From: Anaerolineales bacterium UBA2029
GTDB taxonomy: Bacteria > Chloroflexota > Anaerolineae > Aggregatilineales > Aggregatilineaceae
NCBI GenBank assembly: GCA_002332795.1
Contig: DDBP01000194.1
Coordinates: 1-9,179, forward strand
Direction of reading: 5' to 3'
Length of the DNA: 9,179 nt
Shown: piece by piece, positions 5,696 through 9,179 of the stretch
How the letters are laid out: every line of letters starts with the position of its first letter
How positions within the stretch are numbered: the stretch's first letter is position 1
The notes under the pieces: generated by a model
The model's database searches: none
What the model saw: the letters and a program-made list of their open reading frames with translations, nothing else
What the model was told of the DNA's origin: nothing
Translations under genes and position numbers: made by a program

Positions 5696-5962
5696 ATGCA
5701 TGGATACGGGTTCGGCATGGCATGGGGTGGCTGGTGGATGCTGCTGTTCTGGCTGGGGGTGATCGCCCTGGTCGTGTGGGGCGTGCGCTCACTATTCAAC
5801 GACCACCGCCCCTCCGACAGACGCGCGCCGGAGACAGCTCGCGAAATTATCGAGCGCCGCTATGCGCGTGGCGAAATCTCGCGCGAGGAATTTCTCGATC
5901 TCATTAGCGATCTTGAGTCGGTTGACGTGTACGGCAAAGCCAAGAGGAGCGAACAACAATGA
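5696..5962 (+). CDS. SHOCT-domain membrane protein
   Basis: An 88-residue protein: Gly/Trp/Met-rich N-terminus, one membrane helix at about residues 12-31, a charged linker, then a SHOCT motif at about 46-74 (AREIIERRYARGEISREEFLDLISDL). SHOCT segments are short helical pairs found at the ends of many small membrane proteins and are thought to mediate oligomerisation or protein contacts. In copper and heavy-metal clusters such a small protein often precedes a Met-rich or multicopper protein. GGAG at 5683-5686 supports ATG 5696. Its TGA overlaps the ATG of the next gene (ATGA, 5959-5962), so the two products are probably made together. Its exact role is not known. Confidence 0.85.
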   Translation: MHGYGFGMAWGGWWMLLFWLGVIALVVWGVRSLFNDHRPSDRRAPETAREIIERRYARGEISREEFLDLISDLESVDVYGKAKRSEQQ

Positions 5963-6810
5963 GCAGGCAATCGTGGTTGGGCGCTGCGGCCCTAGCAGTG
6001 GCCGCGCTAGCCATAGTCGGGTTTGGCATCTTGACAACCTATGCGCAGGGGCCACGCGGGTATGACGATCCGTGTGCCTTTTATGGCCCCGGCATGATGC
6101 ATGGTGCGATGATGGGTGGCTGGGGGAGCAACGACTGCTCCGCTGCTGGCGGAATGTGGTACGGCGGCATGATGGGTGGCTGGAGCGGTGCGGCAGGTTG
6201 CCCCTTCGCTGGCATGATGATGGGCTATGGCAATGGGTTCGGGATGATGGGAAGCTGGACTCCGCCGGCTGACCTGGCTCCCGCGGGCGACACCCTGACG
6301 CTCGACGAAGCACTGGCCGTGGCTCAGGCATATGTGGCCGCCTGGGACGACCCCAATCTACGTGTAGGTGAGGTGATGCAGTTCGACAATCACTTCTACG
6401 GAGAGGCGGTCGAAGCCGATAGCGGACGCGGGGCGTTCGAATTCCTGATTGATCCGGTCAGCGGAGCAGTGATCCTCGAACCAGGGCCAAACATGATGTG
6501 GAATCTCAAGTATGGGATGCACATGGGCTGGGGACAACCCCGCACGCGCTGGAACACACCGCGTGATACTGACGGTGCCGAGATGAGCGTCTCTGCGGAG
6601 GACGCCCGCGCCGCCGCGCAGGCATACCTGGACGCCAACTATCCCGGGCTGACGGTGGCCGAGGAGGCCGAAGCCTTCTACGGCTATTATACGCTGCACA
6701 TCCTGGAAAATGGGCAGATTGTGGGGATGCTGAGCGTCAACGGCAGCACGGGGGCGGTCTGGCTGCATCACTGGCACGGTGAGTTTGTGGCGATGACCGA
6801 AGTCGAGTAA
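5959..6810 (+). CDS. Exported Met/Gly/Trp-rich protein with two PepSY-like repeats
   Basis: A 283-residue protein with an N-terminal signal or anchor at about residues 7-29. Residues 38-100 form a low-complexity region with 12 Met, many Gly and Trp, and Cys39, Cys60 and Cys81. It includes MMGGW twice exactly 20 residues apart (51-55, 71-75) and MMM at 86-88. Met-rich segments of this kind bind Cu(I) in exported copper proteins. Two related units follow: LTLDEALAVAQAYVAAW to DPVSGAVILE (about 112-174), and VSAEDARAAAQAYLDANYPG to NGSTGAVWLH (about 211-270). Both have the helix-then-strands form of PepSY domains and end in a GAV strand. The last part adds HHWHGEF. It is translationally coupled to the SHOCT protein and is the last gene before a terminator. 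A copper-binding envelope protein is the likely role, by composition and context. Confidence 0.75.
   Translation: MSRQSWLGAAALAVAALAIVGFGILTTYAQGPRGYDDPCAFYGPGMMHGAMMGGWGSNDCSAAGGMWYGGMMGGWSGAAGCPFAGMMMGYGNGFGMMGSWTPPADLAPAGDTLTLDEALAVAQAYVAAWDDPNLRVGEVMQFDNHFYGEAVEADSGRGAFEFLIDPVSGAVILEPGPNMMWNLKYGMHMGWGQPRTRWNTPRDTDGAEMSVSAEDARAAAQAYLDANYPGLTVAEEAEAFYGYYTLHILENGQIVGMLSVNGSTGAVWLHHWHGEFVAMTEVE
6109..6183 (+). repeat. Two 15-bp direct repeats encoding MMGGW
   Basis: ATGATGGGTGGCTGG at 6109-6123 and again at 6169-6183, exactly 60 bp apart and in frame. They encode the Met-Met-Gly-Gly-Trp units of the PepSY-like protein and suggest growth of its Met-rich region by duplication. Confidence 0.7.
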
Positions 6811-6840
6811 CCGTACAGCGCTTCGTCTTGCTCGGTCACG

Positions 6841-6870
6841 AGAGCCGGTTCACACCATGGGACCGGCTCT
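6841..6870 (+). terminator. Hairpin terminator after the PepSY-like gene
   Basis: AGAGCCGGT and ACCGGCTCT form a 9-bp stem around a 12-base loop, followed by the T-rich TGTGCGTTTGTT. It lies 31 bp after the stop at 6810 and separates the upstream unit from the copper ATPase promoter. Confidence 0.65.
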
Positions 6871-6895
6871 TGTGCGTTTGTTGGCGTGCCCGATG

Positions 6896-6911
6896 TACGC
6901 CAAATGGCGTA
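6896..6911. promoter_or_regulatory. Palindromic operator upstream of the copper ATPase
   Basis: TACGCC-AAAT-GGCGTA, 6-bp arms around a 4-bp spacer, the best copy of the shared motif. Its centre is 34 bp from the centre of the -10 at 6935-6940, about -43 from the predicted start. That is the usual place for an activator touching RNA polymerase. Confidence 0.7.
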
Positions 6912-6934
6912 TGCTGCGGGCATGGTGTAATCCA

Positions 6935-6940
6935 TATAAT
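6935..6940 (+). promoter_or_regulatory. -10 of the copper ATPase gene
   Basis: TATAAT, a perfect consensus hexamer, with no recognisable -35 (TGCTGC at the 17-bp spacing). The start is expected near 6947, giving a leader of about 53 nt. The combination of a perfect -10, a missing -35 and an adjoining palindrome points to activator dependence. Confidence 0.7.
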
Positions 6941-6952
6941 CTTGAATGATAT

Positions 6953-6972
6953 CCCACCCCATCTGGGGTGGG
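6953..6972. promoter_or_regulatory. CsoR-type copper operator in the ATPase leader
   Basis: CCCACCCC-ATCT-GGGGTGGG, perfect 8-bp arms with a 4-bp spacer, placed about 6-25 bp after the predicted transcription start. The arms and spacer length equal those of the Mycobacterium tuberculosis csoR operator as I remember it. CsoR tetramers release such sites when they bind Cu(I). The repeat could also form an RNA hairpin in the leader, but there is no T-run, so an attenuator is less likely. No csoR gene is in the window. Confidence 0.7.
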
Positions 6973-6999
6973 GTAAGTCAAGCTCAAGGAGTTGTCATT

Positions 7000-9102
7000 A
7001 TGAATCATCATGCGCACGAAGCCCATGATCATGAGGCTCACCTGCCAGCGATAGCTGCTGCCGCTCCACATGCCTATGGGCCTCATGTAGAGCATACCGG
7101 CCATGCCCGATCCGCCAGGCATGGCGCTCATATTGACCACACGGGCCATGAGATCATGTTCCGCAACCGTTTCTGGGTGTCGCTGGCGCTGACCGTGCCC
7201 GTGCTGCTCTTCAGCCCGATGCTCCAGGACTGGTTTGGCTTCACCATGCCCAACCTCAGTGTCAATCGCTGGATCGGCCCGGTCTTTGCCATTGCCATCT
7301 TTTTCTATGGCGGCGTGCCGTTCATCCGGATGGCGCGTCCCGAAGTGTTATCTCGTCGCCCAGGCATGATGACGCTCATCTCGCTGGCGATCAGCACGGC
7401 GTTTGTCTACAGCGTCTTTGCCCTGTTCGTCGCGCCGGAGAGTGGTTTCTTCTGGGAAATGGCGACGTTGATTGACGTGATGCTGCTGGGACATTGGATT
7501 GAGATGCGCAGCATTCGTCAGGCATCGGGCGCCCTGAGGGAACTGGCCAAACTCATTCCGGATACGGCGGAACGCCTGCGCGAAAACGGCGAGATAGAGA
7601 CGATTCCCGTGGCCCAATTGCAGACGGGAGACCTGGTGTTGGTGCGCCCAGGAGCGAGCATTCCAGCCGACGGTCTGGTTGAGGACGGGCATTCCGCTGT
7701 CAACGAGGCGATGATTACCGGCGAATCCAGGCCAGTGGATAAGAACGTCGGCGACAAAGTCCTCGGCGGAACCATCAACGGGGACGGCAGTCTGCGCGTG
7801 CGCATCACGGCCACGGGCGATCAGACCGCCCTGGCGGGCATCATGCGGCTGGTCGAGCAGGCGCAGCAGAGCAAGTCTCAGACGCAGGTTCTGGCAGACA
7901 GAGCAGCCGGATGGTTGTTCTACATTGCGCTGGCCGTGGCGGCTGTGACTGCGGTCGCCTGGCTGATCGCTGTTGGCCTGGAACTGGACGTATTGGAGCG
8001 GGTAGTGACTGTGCTGGTCATCGCCTGCCCCCATGCGCTTGGCCTGGCCATTCCGCTGGTGGTAGCTATCAGCACGACAATGGGAGCGCGAAATGGAATC
8101 CTCATTCGCGACCGGCTGGCGCTGGAAAAGGCCCGCTTGATTGACACCGTCATCTTTGACAAGACTGGCACACTCACGGAAGGGCAGTTCGGCGTAGTTG
8201 ATATCGCCACGGTGGAGGGCTGGAGCGAAGATCGCGCGCTATACCTGGCGCTGGCCGTTGAAGGTGACTCCGAACACCTTATCGCTCAGGGGATTCGCCG
8301 TGTCGCCGAGGAACGCGGCCTGACGCCTGTTCCTGTCCAGGACTTCGAAGCCATCAAGGGGCGCGGCATCCGGGCCAGACTCGACGGACGCTGGGTCTAT
8401 GTAGGAGGGCCGCGCCTGCTGGAAATGCTCGGCAGCAACCTGCCGGACACACTGGCGCGCTTCACGGAGCAGGCGGAACAGAAAGGTCGCTCTGTCGTGT
8501 ATCTGCTTGAAGAAACCCAGCCAGTAGCCGCCTTCGCCCTGGCCGACGTCGCCCGCCCGGAGAGCAGAGAAGCGGTGGCCCGTCTGCAACAGATGGGTTT
8601 TGAAGTCGCCATGCTGACCGGCGACAGCGAAGCAGTGGCGCGCGCCGTGGCCGGGGAACTGGGTATTGCCACCTACTTTGCCAGCGTATTGCCAGAACAC
8701 AAAGACAAAAAGGTCGCCGAATTGCAGCAGCGTGGCAAACGAGTTGCCATGGTAGGCGATGGAGTCAATGATGCGCCGGCGCTGACACGAGCCGATGTCG
8801 GCATTGCCATTGGCAGCGGCACCGACGTAGCGATCGAGTCGGCGGGGATCATCCTGGTGCGCAATAACCCGCTCGATGTAGTCAACATCTTTGCCTTGAG
8901 CCGCGCGACCTACCGCAAGATGGTGCAGAATCTGCTGTGGGCCACTGGCTACAACATTCTTGCATTGCCCCTGGCGGCAGGTGTTCTGGCTCCTCTGGGG
9001 CTGCTGTTGTCTCCGGCAATCGGCGCGCTGTTCATGTCGCTGAGCACGGTGATCGTGGCGATCAACGCGCAATTGCTGCGGCGAACCAGGCTGGCTTCGT
9101 AA
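7000..9102 (+). CDS. copB: CopB-type (P1B-3) copper-exporting P-type ATPase
   Basis: A 700-residue ATP-driven pump that moves copper out of the cytoplasm. Residues 1-50 are His-rich (14 His, with HTGH at 32-35 and 47-50) in place of the CxxC heavy-metal domains of CopA. All core motifs are present: TGES at 240-243 (actuator), CPH at 343-345 in the sixth membrane helix, DKTGT at 387-391 with the phosphorylated Asp387, SEH at 424-426, TGD at 540-542 and GDGVND at 586-591. GYN at 650-652 and MSLST at 679-683 in the last two helices are the usual P1B-3 partners of CPH. The nucleotide-binding motif reads SEHL, not the classical SEHP; related CopB proteins also vary here. ATG 7000 is chosen for the AAGGAG at 6986-6991 and because ATG 6946 would lie at the promoter. 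Its promoter carries both a palindrome and a CsoR-type operator. P1B-3 pumps may prefer Cu(II) or silver; substrate is not fixed by sequence. Confidence 0.93.
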   Translation: MNHHAHEAHDHEAHLPAIAAAAPHAYGPHVEHTGHARSARHGAHIDHTGHEIMFRNRFWVSLALTVPVLLFSPMLQDWFGFTMPNLSVNRWIGPVFAIAIFFYGGVPFIRMARPEVLSRRPGMMTLISLAISTAFVYSVFALFVAPESGFFWEMATLIDVMLLGHWIEMRSIRQASGALRELAKLIPDTAERLRENGEIETIPVAQLQTGDLVLVRPGASIPADGLVEDGHSAVNEAMITGESRPVDKNVGDKVLGGTINGDGSLRVRITATGDQTALAGIMRLVEQAQQSKSQTQVLADRAAGWLFYIALAVAAVTAVAWLIAVGLELDVLERVVTVLVIACPHALGLAIPLVVAISTTMGARNGILIRDRLALEKARLIDTVIFDKTGTLTEGQFGVVDIATVEGWSEDRALYLALAVEGDSEHLIAQGIRRVAEERGLTPVPVQDFEAIKGRGIRARLDGRWVYVGGPRLLEMLGSNLPDTLARFTEQAEQKGRSVVYLLEETQPVAAFALADVARPESREAVARLQQMGFEVAMLTGDSEAVARAVAGELGIATYFASVLPEHKDKKVAELQQRGKRVAMVGDGVNDAPALTRADVGIAIGSGTDVAIESAGIILVRNNPLDVVNIFALSRATYRKMVQNLLWATGYNILALPLAAGVLAPLGLLLSPAIGALFMSLSTVIVAINAQLLRRTRLAS

Positions 9103-9179
9103 GTCTGGGAAGCACTCTAGCAGCAAACCACAGGCCGTTGCCCTATCCCGGCTGCCCCGTCTAGAGCGTGTTATGCACT

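Noticed and set aside
5246..5701. A 151-codon open frame on the minus strand opposite the Cys-rich gene
   Set aside because: No ribosome site and no recognisable protein pattern, and it conflicts with GTG 5303, which has a strong AGGAGGGG site.
6953..6972. Rho-independent terminator or attenuator in the ATPase leader
   Set aside because: The hairpin has no following T-run and sits just after the predicted start. Its arms match a CsoR operator better.
8239..9126. A 295-codon open frame on the minus strand opposite the ATPase
   Set aside because: It lies antisense to a fully motif-supported ATPase, has Gln/Arg/His-heavy composition typical of shadow frames in high-GC DNA, and shows no recognisable domain. 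The same holds for 7348-8034 (minus).
1..9179. CRISPR arrays, tRNA or rRNA genes, intact transposases
   Set aside because: I looked for regularly spaced repeats, tRNA-like cloverleaf signatures and transposase motifs and saw none.

Overview
The window looks like a copper-handling and redox island from a high-GC, non-proteobacterial genome. A member of the Chloroflexota is my best guess. This rests on family content (PCYCGC lipoprotein, a DUF1573-like protein, a NapH-like ferredoxin, SHOCT and PepSY-like proteins beside a CPH-type P-type ATPase), not on any marker gene. All genes are tightly packed in four transcription units.

Left unit (minus strand, 1624 down to 1 and beyond): a PCYCGC-motif lipoprotein, a COX2-like cupredoxin with a complete CuA ligand set, a membrane-anchored DUF1573-like protein, and the N-terminus of a membrane 4Fe-4S (NapH/NosR/CcoG-like) protein that runs off the window. 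The DUF1573-like gene is broken by an in-frame TGA at 364-366, directly after a Cys. The frame then stays coding for 59 more codons to a second TGA that overlaps the next gene's ATG by one base. A perfect 6-bp hairpin, with a G as second loop base 19 nt after the TGA, matches the bacterial SECIS rules. I annotate it as one selenoprotein gene (184-711) with a Cys-Sec pair. The unit reads as an undescribed extracytoplasmic copper/thiol(selenol)/iron-sulfur electron relay.

Second unit (plus, 1863-2769): a two-repeat DUF305 protein and a small secreted His-rich protein, ending in a strong hairpin shared with the convergent two-component operon. Third unit (minus, 5145-2811): a NarL/FixJ-type response regulator followed by a Cache-type HisKA_3 histidine kinase. 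Fourth region (plus, 5303-9102): a Cys-rich small protein, a SHOCT membrane protein and a Met/Gly/Trp-rich PepSY-like protein, then a terminator, then a CopB-type (P1B-3) copper ATPase with a His-rich N-terminus.

The regulatory layout is unusually readable. A palindrome of the form ACGCC-AAAT-GGCGT occurs four times, only in intergenic regions: upstream of the lipoprotein operon, the DUF305 gene, the response-regulator operon and the ATPase. In each case a plausible -10 hexamer lies 33-34 bp from the palindrome centre, the geometry of an activator bound near -43. The natural candidate activator is the response regulator encoded here. The ATPase promoter also carries a CCCACCCC-N4-GGGGTGGG palindrome just after the predicted start site. 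This matches the CsoR operator half-sites as I remember them from Mycobacterium tuberculosis, so copper-relieved repression is probably layered on the activation. Together the genes suggest a cell-envelope copper stress programme: sensing (HK/RR), metal binding outside the membrane (DUF305, His-rich and Met-rich proteins), export (CopB), and a copper/selenol redox branch of unknown function.
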